DNA from: JANNSX01 sp041397825
GTDB taxonomy: Bacteria; Pseudomonadota; Alphaproteobacteria; Rhizobiales; Hyphomicrobiaceae
Assembly (NCBI GenBank): GCA_041397825.1
Contig: JAWKVX010000002.1
Span: 1,164,405-1,228,404 of the forward strand
Length of the DNA: 64,000 nucleotides
Direction: 5' to 3'
Shown here piece by piece: positions 1 to 8,409 of this stretch. How positions within the stretch are numbered: position 1 is the first letter of the stretch; each line of letters opens with the position of its first letter. Position numbers and translations under genes: made by a program. The notes under the pieces were generated by a model. That model was given only the letters and a program-made list of their open reading frames with translations. It ran no database searches and was not told where the DNA came from.

Positions 1-173
1 CGCTCCAGAACGTCGAGGGCACGGCGCAGTCGCGCCCGGCTCAGGCCCAGCCGGTGAATGAGGTCCCGCTCGGGCGGCAGGCGGTCGCCCGGTGCAAAGG
101 CACCAGTGGCGATCAACGATCGCAATTGCACCAGCGGGTCGGGGCGTATCGCGTTGTCGTTCGGATTGAGCAT
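1..173 (-). CDS. GntR-family transcriptional regulator, N-terminal part (runs off the left edge)
   Basis: Only the first 57 codons are in the window. Read on the minus strand from the ATG at 173, they encode a typical GntR winged-helix start: a helix near residues 12-20, then the motif GAFAPGDRLPPERDL and the recognition helix GLSRARLRRALDVLE. This is the DNA-binding half of FadR/FCD-type repressors; the effector domain lies outside the window, so the subfamily cannot be fixed. The gene is divergent from the FAH hydrolase at 345 and probably controls it and the genes behind it. A perfect palindrome 14 bp upstream of the start codon is a likely autoregulatory site. Confidence 0.8.
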   Translation of the reverse strand, partial: MLNPNDNAIRPDPLVQLRSLIATGAFAPGDRLPPERDLIHRLGLSRARLRRALDVLE

Positions 174-186
174 GACCGCCCGAAGG

Positions 187-200
187 ATTGGTCGACCAAT
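187..200. promoter_or_regulatory. Candidate GntR operator palindrome
   Basis: ATTGGTCGACCAAT is a perfect 14-bp inverted repeat lying between the divergent regulator and FAH genes. The core GGT-N2-ACC agrees with the GT/AC half-site pattern of GntR operators. An extra ACCAAT half-site follows at 204-209. Binding by the neighbouring regulator is inference. Confidence 0.5.
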
Positions 201-344
201 TGAACCAATTTTCCGGCAAGCGTAGCCCGCCTGTCTATCTCTGACAACGCATTCCTCACTTAATCCAGATGAATTGGTCGCGATTGATTTTTTCCAGGTT
301 GTCGACTAGTGAGCCAAGGTGCGCCATCAATCTTGGAGAGTCCT

Positions 345-1031
345 ATGGCCCGCTACGTCATCGATCCACCGGCTCTTCCCGCCATCCCTGTTGCCGGCAC
401 CGATGCTCTGTTTCCCGTGCGGCGCGTCTACTGCATCGGCCGCAACTACGCGGCGCATGCAGTCGAGATGGGCGGTGATCCGAACCGCGAGCCGCCGTTC
501 TTCTTCCAGAAGAATCCGAACAACCTCGATGCCTCCGGAAACTTTCCCTATCCGCCGCACTCCTCCGACGTTCATCACGAGGTGGAGCTGCTGGTGGCGC
601 TCGGGCGGGGCGGCGTGAACATTCCGCTCGATAAGGCGCTCGGCCATGTCTACGGCTATGCGGTCGCGCTCGACATGACGCGCCGGGATCTGCAAGGGGA
701 GGCGAAGAAGGCAGGCCGTCCCTGGGAGATCGGCAAGGCCTTCGAGCGCTCAGGTCCTGTCGGCCCGCTGCTGCCGGTCGCGGATGCCAAGCACTTCGAC
801 CACGGCCGAATTGAGCTCAAGGTCAACGGTGAGGTCCGCCAGGAAGGCGATCTCAATCAGATGATCTGGAAAGTGCCGGAGATGATCTCGCACCTGTCGG
901 AGTATTTCGAGCTCGCCGCCGGTGACGTGATCCTGTCCGGCACGCCGTCGGGTGTCGGTCCGGTCAAGCGCGGCGACCGCTTGGAAGCGTCCATCGAGGG
1001 ACTGCGTGGCTTCGTCGTCACCGTGACCTGA
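345..1031 (+). CDS. Fumarylacetoacetate hydrolase family protein, fumarylpyruvate/acylpyruvate hydrolase-like
   Basis: The 228-residue protein is a single FAH (PF01557) domain of the short NagK/YcgM type, which hydrolyses fumarylpyruvate or other acylpyruvates to pyruvate plus an acid. The conserved metal ligands are visible: E79 and E81 in HHEVELLVALG, and D110 in AVALDMTRRD. The CIGRNYAAHA and PFFFQKNP blocks are also family hallmarks. I chose the ATG at 345 because GGAG lies seven bases upstream; the upstream GTG at 309 has no ribosome site and adds residues not seen in the family. It is transcribed with the SDR at 1097, 65 bp downstream. The exact substrate is not determinable. Confidence 0.88.
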   Translation: MARYVIDPPALPAIPVAGTDALFPVRRVYCIGRNYAAHAVEMGGDPNREPPFFFQKNPNNLDASGNFPYPPHSSDVHHEVELLVALGRGGVNIPLDKALGHVYGYAVALDMTRRDLQGEAKKAGRPWEIGKAFERSGPVGPLLPVADAKHFDHGRIELKVNGEVRQEGDLNQMIWKVPEMISHLSEYFELAAGDVILSGTPSGVGPVKRGDRLEASIEGLRGFVVTVT

Positions 1032-1096
1032 TGTAACCTCGCTCCCTGAAGGATCGGATAGGTCCGGTCTTCTTCGGGGAGGCAAGGAGGTGACCA

Positions 1097-1870
1097 TTGG
1101 AGTTGTTCAGCCTCGACGGAAAGATCGCCCTGATCACGGGGGCATCGCGGGGGATCGGCCGCGCCATCGCGCTGCGTATGGCCGAGGCCGGGGCTCGAGT
1201 CGTCGTGAGCAGTCGCAAACTCGATCCTTGTGAGGCGGTCGTGGCCGAGATCGCCGCCGCCGGCGGTCGGGCCCTCGCCGTGGCCTGCAACGTTTCCGAC
1301 CGCGCTCAGATCGACGACCTCGTCCGGCAAGCCAGGCAAGCGTTCGGCCGCATCGACATTCTCGTCGGCAACGCCGCCACCAATCCCTATCATGGCCCGA
1401 TCACGCAGATCGAGGAGCCGGCGTTCGACAAGATCATCGCAGCCAACGTCAAGGCCAACCTCTGGCTCGCAAAGGCCGTTCTGCCTGAGATGGCGGAGCG
1501 TCGAGAGGGTGCGCTCGTTTTCATGGGGAGCGTCGCCGGTCTTCGAGGCACCGACGATATCGGTGCCTATGGTGTCTCGAAGGCGGCGCTCTCCTCGCTC
1601 ACCCGTAGCCTCGCCGTTGGCTGGGGCAAGCACAACATCCGTGTCAACTGTATCGCGCCGGGACTGGTCAAGACCGACTTCGCGCGGGTGCTCTGGGAGA
1701 ATGCGGCTGCGCTCGAGGCAGCCGAGGCGGCTTATCCGCTGCGGCGGATCGGCGAGCCCGACGACATCGCCGGTGTCGCGGTCTGGCTCGCCTCGCGGGC
1801 CGGTGCCTTCGTCACGGGTCAAACCATCGTCGTCGATGGCGGGCTGACGATTGCCGGCAACCGCGCGTAA
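1097..1870 (+). CDS. SDR-family NAD(P)-dependent oxidoreductase
   Basis: The 257-residue protein is a classical short-chain dehydrogenase. It has the cofactor motif TGASRGIG at residues 14-21, a variant NAA in place of NNAG near residue 94, and the catalytic set S145, Y158 and K162 (YGVSK). The start is a TTG at 1097, preceded at the right distance by a strong AAGGAGG (1084-1090); no ATG fits better. It follows the FAH gene in the same direction and is convergent with the kinase-like gene at 1885, only 14 bp away. It probably oxidises or reduces a hydroxyacyl intermediate of this catabolic locus, but the substrate is unknown. Confidence 0.85.
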   Translation: MELFSLDGKIALITGASRGIGRAIALRMAEAGARVVVSSRKLDPCEAVVAEIAAAGGRALAVACNVSDRAQIDDLVRQARQAFGRIDILVGNAATNPYHGPITQIEEPAFDKIIAANVKANLWLAKAVLPEMAERREGALVFMGSVAGLRGTDDIGAYGVSKAALSSLTRSLAVGWGKHNIRVNCIAPGLVKTDFARVLWENAAALEAAEAAYPLRRIGEPDDIAGVAVWLASRAGAFVTGQTIVVDGGLTIAGNRA

Positions 1871-1884
1871 CGGCAGACGGCGCC

Positions 1885-2943
1885 TCAGAGCGATCGGCTG
1901 CGCGCCGCGGCGATGACGGTGAGGCCCGCCTCGGCCAGCACGGGCACCCGGCTTCCCGTCTCTCGGGCGCTGAGGCTGCTGGCATTGCCCTTGAGGGCGC
2001 GCGCGTAGACACCTTGCACGATGGCCGCGAGCCGGAAGATGGCGAGCGCCTGGAAGAAAGGCCAGTCGCGGATCTCGCTCAGCCCTCGCTCCGCCGCATA
2101 GAGCGCCACGAGGTCGGCCTCGTCGGGCAGGCCCTCCGCGTTGAGATCGAGACCGACGAGCCCCGGGGCCGCTCGACCGTCATGACCGAGCCGGTAGGGC
2201 ATCAGGCAATAGGCGAGATCGGCCGTGCCGTGACCGATGGTCGACAGCTCCCAGTCGAGAACGGCGCTGATATGGGGGGCCTCGGGCGCGAGCACGAGAT
2301 TGCCGATGCGATAGTCGCCATGTGTGATCGCGGCCGGATCGTCGGTTGGGCAGTTCGCCTGGAGCCAGGCGGCCAAGGCATCCATGGCGGGGATGTGCGC
2401 GGTCTGCGAGGCGGCATATTGCGTGCTCCAGGTCTTGATCTGGCGAGCGGCATAGCCATCCGGCCGCCCGAAGCCGGAAAGCCCCAACCGCCGCCAGTCG
2501 AGTTGGTGCAGGCGAGCCAGCGTGCGAATGGCGTCCTGCCAGACCGCACTGCGATCCCGCATGCGCACCTCCGGTAGCGCCGGGTGCGACGCGATCACGC
2601 CGTCGACATGCGACATGGCGTAGAACGGCGTGCCGATGATACCGGGATCGGTGCAGTGGTGCAGCATGCGTGGGACAGGAAAACCGCTGCCGGCCAGCGC
2701 GGACATGACCCGGAACTCCCGGTCGATCTGGTGAGCCTTGGCCAGCAGCGGGCCCGGCGGTTGCTTGCGGAGCACGAGACGGCCGCCGGCATGCTCGATC
2801 AGGAAGGTCGGGTTCGAGTGGCCCCCCTGGTACTGGCGAATGCGCGCGGGCGGCTCGAACGCCTCCAGGGCGTCGGCCAGATAGTGCACCAGTGCGGCTG
2901 CATCGAACCGGTGCTGATCCAGGACCTCGATCAGCGCGCTCAT
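1885..2943 (-). CDS. APH-family phosphotransferase of the ACAD10/11-associated type (LvaA-like)
   Basis: The 352-residue protein has the aminoglycoside-phosphotransferase/kinase fold (PF01636). A glycine-rich N-lobe (QGGHSNPTF, residues 40-48) and a nucleotide-binding lysine (RKQPPGP) are followed by the catalytic loop ITHGDYRIGNLVL (about 206-218) and the metal-binding AVLDWELSTIGH. Family knowledge: the homologous kinase domain of ACAD10/11 and bacterial LvaA phosphorylate 4-hydroxyacyl-CoAs so that the partner dehydrogenase can eliminate phosphate. The start at 2943 lies 10 bp after the acyl-CoA dehydrogenase stop, so the pair is surely one operon. An open extension further upstream only reads through that gene. 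Antibiotic resistance is an unlikely role here. Confidence 0.85.
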   Translation of the reverse strand: MSALIEVLDQHRFDAAALVHYLADALEAFEPPARIRQYQGGHSNPTFLIEHAGGRLVLRKQPPGPLLAKAHQIDREFRVMSALAGSGFPVPRMLHHCTDPGIIGTPFYAMSHVDGVIASHPALPEVRMRDRSAVWQDAIRTLARLHQLDWRRLGLSGFGRPDGYAARQIKTWSTQYAASQTAHIPAMDALAAWLQANCPTDDPAAITHGDYRIGNLVLAPEAPHISAVLDWELSTIGHGTADLAYCLMPYRLGHDGRAAPGLVGLDLNAEGLPDEADLVALYAAERGLSEIRDWPFFQALAIFRLAAIVQGVYARALKGNASSLSARETGSRVPVLAEAGLTVIAAARSRSL

Positions 2944-2953
2944 ACCAAGCTCG

Positions 2954-4159
2954 TCATGGCTGGCGGCCGAGTTCGCTGCGCGCGAGTGCCTCGCGGTGCA
3001 CCTCGTCGGGGCCGTCAGCCAGCCTGAGAATCCGGGCCTTAGCGTAGGCGGCTGCCAGGAACGTATCTTGCGACACACCCGCGGCGCCATGCACCTGGAT
3101 GGCACGGTCGATGACGGCGGCAGCCATCTGCGGGGCGACGACCTTGATCATGGCAATCTCGCGCCGTGCCACCTTGTTGCCGACAGTGTCCATCATGTGC
3201 GCGGCCTTCAACGTCAACAGCCGGGCCTGCTCGATTTCGCAGCGCGAGCGGGCGATGTCCTGACGGATCTGGCCCTGCTCGGCCAGGCTCCGGCCGAAGG
3301 CCACCCGCGACTTGGCGCGGGCGCAGGTCAGCTCGAGTGCCCGCTCGGCCATGCCGATCAGGCGCATACAATGATGGATGCGGCCCGGGCCGAGGCGTCC
3401 TTGGGCGATCTCGAAGCCTCGGCCCTCACCGAGCAGCATGTTGGCCGCCGGAACACGGACATTGTCGAAGGTGATCTCCGCATGCCCACCCGGGGCATGG
3501 TCGTAGCCGAAGACGGTGAGCGCGCGCTCGATGCGAACGCCGGGCATGTCGAGTGGTACAAGGATCATCGATTGCTGGCGGTGCTTCTCGGCCGTCCGAT
3601 CGGTGCGTCCCATCACGATGGCGATCTCGCAGCGCGCGCTCATGGCGCCCGACGACCACCATTTGCGGCCGTTGACGACGTAGCTGTCGCCGTCACGCCG
3701 GATCGCGGCGGCGATATTGGTCGCGTCGCTCGAGGCGACGTCGGGCTCGGACATCGAGAAGCAGGAGCGGATCTCGCCGGCAAGGAGCGGCCGCAGCCAC
3801 CGGGCCTTCTGCGCTTCGTCGCCGTAGCGCTCGAGTGTCTCCATGTTGCCGGTGTCGGGTGCATTGCAGTTGAAGATCTCGGGCGCCACCAGCGAGCGGC
3901 CCATCACCTCGCAGAGATGCGCATAGTCGAGGTTGCTCAGCCCGGCGCCGTGGCGGCTGTCGGGAAGGAAGAGATTCCAGAGGCCTTGCCCGCGCGCCTC
4001 GGCCTTGAGCGCCTCGACGAGGGGCGGGGAGCACCAGCGACCTTTGTCATCCACCTGGCGCGCCGGCTCGAGCTCGGCCTCGTTCGGCATCACACGCTCG
4101 GCCATGAAAGCCGACAGCTTGTCCCTGAGGGCGGCGGCTTTGGCCGAAGGCTCCAGCAC
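2954..4159 (-). CDS. Acyl-CoA dehydrogenase, ACAD10/11-like (LvaC-like)
   Basis: The 401-residue protein has the three-part acyl-CoA dehydrogenase fold. Visible are the FAD/substrate loop FSMSEPDVASSDATN (134-148), the WWSSGA segment, the RLGPGRIHHCMR helix typical of the ACAD10/11 branch (255-266), and the C-terminal VHGAAGVSQDT and RLADGPDEVH motifs. The start is a GTG at 4159 with AGAGGAG nine bases upstream; a longer reading frame from 4261 lacks a ribosome site and adds unrelated residues. It is the first gene of a two-gene operon with the APH kinase. Together they are expected to convert 4-hydroxyacyl-CoA to the enoyl-CoA. Confidence 0.88.
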   Translation of the reverse strand: MLEPSAKAAALRDKLSAFMAERVMPNEAELEPARQVDDKGRWCSPPLVEALKAEARGQGLWNLFLPDSRHGAGLSNLDYAHLCEVMGRSLVAPEIFNCNAPDTGNMETLERYGDEAQKARWLRPLLAGEIRSCFSMSEPDVASSDATNIAAAIRRDGDSYVVNGRKWWSSGAMSARCEIAIVMGRTDRTAEKHRQQSMILVPLDMPGVRIERALTVFGYDHAPGGHAEITFDNVRVPAANMLLGEGRGFEIAQGRLGPGRIHHCMRLIGMAERALELTCARAKSRVAFGRSLAEQGQIRQDIARSRCEIEQARLLTLKAAHMMDTVGNKVARREIAMIKVVAPQMAAAVIDRAIQVHGAAGVSQDTFLAAAYAKARILRLADGPDEVHREALARSELGRQP

Positions 4160-4308
4160 GTCGGATGCTCCTCTGATGGTGGTCGCTCGGGCAGTTATGC
4201 AGCGATCCACCTGCCGCTGCAATCCAGCCTGTGCATCGCGCATGTTCCTCTGGAGCGGCAAACCTGATTAGCTTGTCGACCTGATGGGTCGGCGATGAGG
4301 AGCGCGCA
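4160..4308. promoter_or_regulatory. Divergent promoter region between the acyl-CoA dehydrogenase and SDR genes
   Basis: This 149-bp gap separates two operons transcribed outwards, so it must hold both promoters. I see no confident -35/-10 pair or operator in it; the two ribosome sites lie at its ends. Confidence 0.45.
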
Positions 4309-5082
4309 ATGGCGAAGGTCATGATCGTGACGGGCGGCTCGCGCGGGATCGGCGCAGGGATCGCGCGAAAGGCTGCCGGGGCGGGCTATGCCGTCGCCAT
4401 AAACTATACGCGGTCCAAGGAGGCCGCCGAGGCGCTCGTCGGCGCCATCCGCGACGCAGGTGGCGCGGCGATCGGGGTGCAGGCGGATGTCGCCCGGCAC
4501 GAGGACGTCACCCATCTCTTTGCCGAGACGTCGACCAAGCTCGGCCGCCCTGATGTGCTCGTCAACAACGCCGGAATTGCCGTCAGTACGAGCCTTGCCG
4601 ACTGTCGGCCCGAGGACATCGATAGCGTCTTTGGTGTCAACGCGCGTGGTGTGCTGCTCTGCGCCCGGGAGGCCGTGCGGACCATGGCGACCGAGCGCGG
4701 CGGCAAGGGCGGGGTGATCATCAACATCTCGTCGATCTCGGCCCTCTACGGTGGGCTGCCCAACGACGTGATCTATGCGTCGAGCAAGGGTGCGGTCGAT
4801 GCGCTGACGCTCGGCCTCGCGAAGGAGGTCGCCAAGTCGGGTATCCGCGTCTGCGGCGTTCGACCCGGCCTGACGCTGACCGAAATGCTCGATGTCGACT
4901 TCGGGCCGGGCAAGGCCGCCGAGGCGGCGGCCAAGACGGTGCCGCTCGGGCGCATCGGCATGCCGGAGGACATTGCGAGCGCCGTTCTGTTCCTCGCCTC
5001 CGAGGCGTCGGCCTACATCACCGGCACTTTCCTCAATGTGAGTGGCGGTCGAGAGATCAACGTCAAGATGGCATCCGACTGA
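4309..5082 (+). CDS. SDR-family oxidoreductase, FabG-like (LvaD-like by context)
   Basis: The 257-residue protein is a classical SDR with TGGSRGIG at residues 8-15, NNAG at 86-89, and the catalytic serine near 142 with Y156 and K160 (YASSK). GAGGAG lies six bases before the ATG. The gene is divergent from the ACAD/APH operon and is followed after 19 bp by the acyl-CoA ligase, so the two are co-transcribed. In the lva pathway the corresponding SDR reduces the 4-oxoacyl-CoA to the 4-hydroxyacyl-CoA. That role is inference from gene content; from the sequence alone it could be any 3- or 4-ketoacyl reductase. Confidence 0.87.
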   Translation: MAKVMIVTGGSRGIGAGIARKAAGAGYAVAINYTRSKEAAEALVGAIRDAGGAAIGVQADVARHEDVTHLFAETSTKLGRPDVLVNNAGIAVSTSLADCRPEDIDSVFGVNARGVLLCAREAVRTMATERGGKGGVIINISSISALYGGLPNDVIYASSKGAVDALTLGLAKEVAKSGIRVCGVRPGLTLTEMLDVDFGPGKAAEAAAKTVPLGRIGMPEDIASAVLFLASEASAYITGTFLNVSGGREINVKMASD

Positions 5083-5101
5083 CAATGACGGTTCGAGGAC
5101 C

Positions 5102-6781
5102 ATGAGCGAGCGTCATCTGCCTTTCTGGCCGGTGGGGGTGCCGAGGCAGGCGGCTATTCCCGATGTCGGGCTTTTCGAGAACCTTGCCCGGTCGGCGAGC
5201 CGAGCTCCCGAGGCGGAGGCGATCCACTATTACGGCGCCCGCATCACCTTTGCCGCACTCCACGGCGAATGTGAGCGCCTGGCGGGCGTCCTGCAGCATT
5301 GGCTCGACGTGGTGCCGGGCGAACCTGTTCTCATGCAGCTCCAGAACAGCCCGCAATTCGTCATCGCCTACTACGGCATCCTGCGGGCGGGTGCCGTAGT
5401 GGTGCCCGTCAATCCGATGCTGACGGCACGCGAGCTGGGTCTGCTCGCGGGTGATACCGGAGCCCGGATTCTGCTGTGCGCTCAGGACAACGCTGACAAG
5501 GCCGAGGCGCTGATCGACGAGGGCCGTCTCGAGAGGGCTCTGATCTCCGCCTACACCGATTATGCCCCGGACCAGCCCAGTGTCCGGGTGCCACCGATCG
5601 TCAGTGCACCGCGCGCCCCGGAGCGGCATTCGCGGATGCCGCTATGGTCGGACATGCTCAGCGATGCGCCGGCTCCGAGGGCAACGGCGCCGGCCCGGCC
5701 CGATGATCTGGGCGTCATTGTCTACACCTCCGGCTCGACCGGCCAGCCTCGCGGCTGCATGCATACGCACCGGACCGTGCAGGCAAACATCGCCGCCTAC
5801 CGGCTCTGGAACCAGCTCGAACCACAGACCGCCGTGCTCGGTGCCTTGCCGTTCTTTCATGTGACTGGCATGCAGGTGGCGATGAACATGCCGATCGCGG
5901 CGGGCGCCCGAACGGTCGTCCTGACGCGATGGGATGCCGGCGCGGCACTTGAGTTGACGCGTCTCGAGCGGATCAGTCATTGGCGGCTGATCACCGCCAT
6001 GCTCATCGACCTGATGGCCCTTCCCAATCTCACCCGCGAGGCGATCGAGAGCCTGCGTCTCATCGGTGGCGGTGGCGCAGCTATGCCGGAGGCGGTCGCC
6101 GCCAAGATCGAAAGCCTGACCGGCCTCAGATACGTCGAAGGCTATGGCTTGAGCGAAACGATGGCTGCCTGTCATATCAACCCGCCCGATCGGCCCAAGC
6201 GGCAATGCCTCGGCATTCCGTTCATCGGCACGGTCTCGAAAGTGGTGGACCCCGAAACGCTCCGTGAGCTCGGTCCGGGAGAAGTGGGTGAGATCCTCGT
6301 TTCTGGCCCGCAGGTCTTCCAAGGTTATTGGCGCAAGCCCGCCGCAACGGCGGGGGCTTTCGTGGAGATCGACGGCAAGCGATTTCTGCGCACGGGCGAC
6401 CTCGGCTACGCCGACGCCGAGGGCTACTTCTTCTTTGTCGATCGTCTGAAGCGCATGATCAACGTCGCTGGCTATAAGGTCTGGCCTGCAGAGATCGAGG
6501 CCATCCTGCATAGCCATCCGGCCATTCGCCGGGCCTGTGTGATCGGTGCGGAAAGCTCGCGGCAGGGCGAGATGGTGAAGGCTTTTCTCGAGCTCAATGC
6601 ACCGGAGAAGGACGGCATCGATGCGGAGGTGCTGCGAGGCTGGTGCGCGGAGCGCATGGCGCGCTACAAAGTCCCCGGCGATTTCGTGGTTGTGGAAGCG
6701 TTGCCGCAGCTCGCCTCGGGCAAGATCGACTGGCGGTGTTTGCAGGACGAGGAGCGGCAGCGGTCCAGCTCAGGGGGCTGA
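5102..6781 (+). CDS. AMP-dependent acyl-CoA synthetase (LvaE-like by context)
   Basis: The 559-residue protein is an ANL-superfamily ligase that activates a carboxylic acid with ATP and CoA. Motifs in order: YTSGSTGQPRG (208-218), the EGYGLSET loop (346-353), RTGDLG (430-435), the hinge DRLKRMI (447-453) and the C-terminal catalytic lysine in GKIDW near 542. The start at 5102 is preceded by GAGGA; the frame is open 20 codons further upstream but only inside the preceding SDR gene. It lies 19 bp after that gene. The substrate is probably a short- or medium-chain oxo- or hydroxy-acid if the lva analogy holds. Confidence 0.88.
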   Translation: MSERHLPFWPVGVPRQAAIPDVGLFENLARSASRAPEAEAIHYYGARITFAALHGECERLAGVLQHWLDVVPGEPVLMQLQNSPQFVIAYYGILRAGAVVVPVNPMLTARELGLLAGDTGARILLCAQDNADKAEALIDEGRLERALISAYTDYAPDQPSVRVPPIVSAPRAPERHSRMPLWSDMLSDAPAPRATAPARPDDLGVIVYTSGSTGQPRGCMHTHRTVQANIAAYRLWNQLEPQTAVLGALPFFHVTGMQVAMNMPIAAGARTVVLTRWDAGAALELTRLERISHWRLITAMLIDLMALPNLTREAIESLRLIGGGGAAMPEAVAAKIESLTGLRYVEGYGLSETMAACHINPPDRPKRQCLGIPFIGTVSKVVDPETLRELGPGEVGEILVSGPQVFQGYWRKPAATAGAFVEIDGKRFLRTGDLGYADAEGYFFFVDRLKRMINVAGYKVWPAEIEAILHSHPAIRRACVIGAESSRQGEMVKAFLELNAPEKDGIDAEVLRGWCAERMARYKVPGDFVVVEALPQLASGKIDWRCLQDEERQRSSSGG

Positions 6782-6891
6782 ATACCTCCAAATCAGCCCT
6801 CTTGCGAAAGGAGCTGGGTTCGGCCGACAAGGACAGATGCAGAATGGCGGCTCCGGATTGACCGGTTCGCTCACGAGCAGGGAATGTGACG

Positions 6892-7653
6892 ATGCAGATC
6901 GACCTCAACTCCGATCTTGGCGAGAGCTACGGCCCCTGGCCGATGGGCGATGACGCGGCGATGCTCGAGCTCGTCAGCTCGGCCAACATCGCCTGTGGAG
7001 GGCATGCCAGCGACCCGGAGACGATGTTCAAGACTGTAAGCCTGGCGAAGGCGCGCGGTGTCGTCATCGGCGCCCATCCGGGATACGCTGATCGCGAAGG
7101 CTTCGGGCGGCGCATCATTCCGATGGCGCCCGAGGAGATCGGACGCATGATCGCGGCGCAGGTCGGCGCCCTGCAGGGTGTGGCGGCGCTCGCCGGCGCG
7201 ATCGTCAGGTACGTCAAGCCGCATGGCGCGCTCGGCAATCTCGCCGCCGACCGGCGCGATGTCGCCGATGCCATCGTCGCTGCTGTGGCGAAGTTGCCGG
7301 GCGGCCTCGCCATCCTCGCCATCTCCGGCACCGAGCTCGAGCTGGCGGCCCGCGAGAAAGGACTGACCGTCTTCTCCGAGATCTTCGCCGACCGGGCCTA
7401 TCTGAGAACCGGCCGGCTGGTGCCGCGAAGCCGGGAGGGGGCGGTTATTCACGATGCCGGTCTGGCAGCGGAGCGTCTGGTCGCATTCTTCAGGAGCGGC
7501 CTGATGCCAGTGATCGATGGCAGCCCGATCCCACTGGCCGCCCAGTCGATCTGCGTGCACGGCGATACCCCCGGGGCCGTCGCCATGGCGGGCCAAGTGC
7601 GCAGCGCCCTGACCGATGCGGGCATGACCATCGCCCCGTTCCTGGCATCCTGA
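6892..7653 (+). CDS. pxpA: 5-oxoprolinase subunit PxpA (LamB/YcsF family)
   Basis: The 253-residue protein opens with IDLNSDLGESYG, the signature of the LamB/YcsF family, followed by the NIACGGHASDP metal-site block and VKPHGAL. PxpA with PxpB and PxpC forms the ATP-dependent prokaryotic 5-oxoprolinase, which opens pyroglutamate to glutamate in the cytoplasm. I prefer the ATG at 6892, where GGGA lies eight bases upstream and the protein begins as family members do, over a GTG at 6886. It is the first of three co-directional subunit genes, 110 bp after the acyl-CoA ligase. Confidence 0.93.
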   Translation: MQIDLNSDLGESYGPWPMGDDAAMLELVSSANIACGGHASDPETMFKTVSLAKARGVVIGAHPGYADREGFGRRIIPMAPEEIGRMIAAQVGALQGVAALAGAIVRYVKPHGALGNLAADRRDVADAIVAAVAKLPGGLAILAISGTELELAAREKGLTVFSEIFADRAYLRTGRLVPRSREGAVIHDAGLAAERLVAFFRSGLMPVIDGSPIPLAAQSICVHGDTPGAVAMAGQVRSALTDAGMTIAPFLAS

Positions 7654-7698
7654 GAGTCGGGTGATGCCAGCCCAGCTCACAGCGAGGACGCGCGGAAG

Positions 7699-8409
7699 AT
7701 GACGCCGCCCACCCCAGAGCATCCGCGCTTCACGCCAGTGGCGGATCATGCGCTCCTCGTCGAGTTCGCCGACGTGATCGGCGAGGAGGCCCATGCGGCG
7801 GTTCTCAGGCTCGACGCGGCACTGGCCGATCGATCTTGCCCGGGCTTCATCGAGGCCATCCCCGCCTATGTGAGCCTGCTCGTCGATTTCGATCCGCTGG
7901 CGACCGATCATTCCCTAGTCGAGCGGCACGTGCGTCAGGTGCTCGAGCGCGCGGTCGAGGTGGTGCACAGACCGACCTTGCACGAGGTCGCGGTCTGCTA
8001 CGAGACGCCGTTCGCTCCCGATCTCGACGCCGTCTCCAGGCGGACGGGTTTGTCGCTGGAGGCCGTGATCAATGCGCATCTTGCCGGCACCTATCAGGTC
8101 TACATGTACGGCTTCGCGCCGGGATATGCTTATCTCGCTGGTGTGCCGACATCGATCCAGCTCGACCGCAAGCCGGCACCCGTCCGCGGCATCGCGGCGG
8201 GATCGGTGCTGATCGCCGGTCCGCAATGCATCGTCACGACGCTCACCATGCCGACGGGATGGTGGGTTATCGGCCGCTCGCCGGCGAAAATTCTGACGGG
8301 CGATGCCGGCAAACCGGTCCTGTTCGAGGTCGGCGACCGCATCAGGTTCCACCGCATCTCGGCCGACGATCTCGCCGTTCAGGCCAGGGGGACCGGTGTG
8401 CATGGCTGA
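7699..8409 (+). CDS. pxpB: 5-oxoprolinase subunit PxpB (KipI-like allophanate hydrolase subunit 1 family)
   Basis: The 236-residue protein belongs to the carboxyltransferase-domain C/D family (PF02682). The diagnostic segment YMYGFAPGYAYLAGVP lies near residues 134-149, and GWWVIGRSP follows in the C-terminal half. It starts 45 bp after pxpA and overlaps pxpC by 8 bp, so translation of the B and C subunits is coupled. PxpB and PxpC together bind and phosphorylate oxoproline for PxpA. KipI itself is a sporulation-kinase inhibitor, which is not relevant outside Bacillus. Confidence 0.92.
   Translation: MTPPTPEHPRFTPVADHALLVEFADVIGEEAHAAVLRLDAALADRSCPGFIEAIPAYVSLLVDFDPLATDHSLVERHVRQVLERAVEVVHRPTLHEVAVCYETPFAPDLDAVSRRTGLSLEAVINAHLAGTYQVYMYGFAPGYAYLAGVPTSIQLDRKPAPVRGIAAGSVLIAGPQCIVTTLTMPTGWWVIGRSPAKILTGDAGKPVLFEVGDRIRFHRISADDLAVQARGTGVHG

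Noticed and set aside
1885..2943. Aminoglycoside resistance gene
   Set aside because: The kinase fold is shared, but the operon with an ACAD10/11-type dehydrogenase indicates a catabolic kinase.
2996..4267. Open frame of 423 codons opposite the acyl-CoA dehydrogenase
   Set aside because: Shadow of the dehydrogenase, whose motifs are complete.
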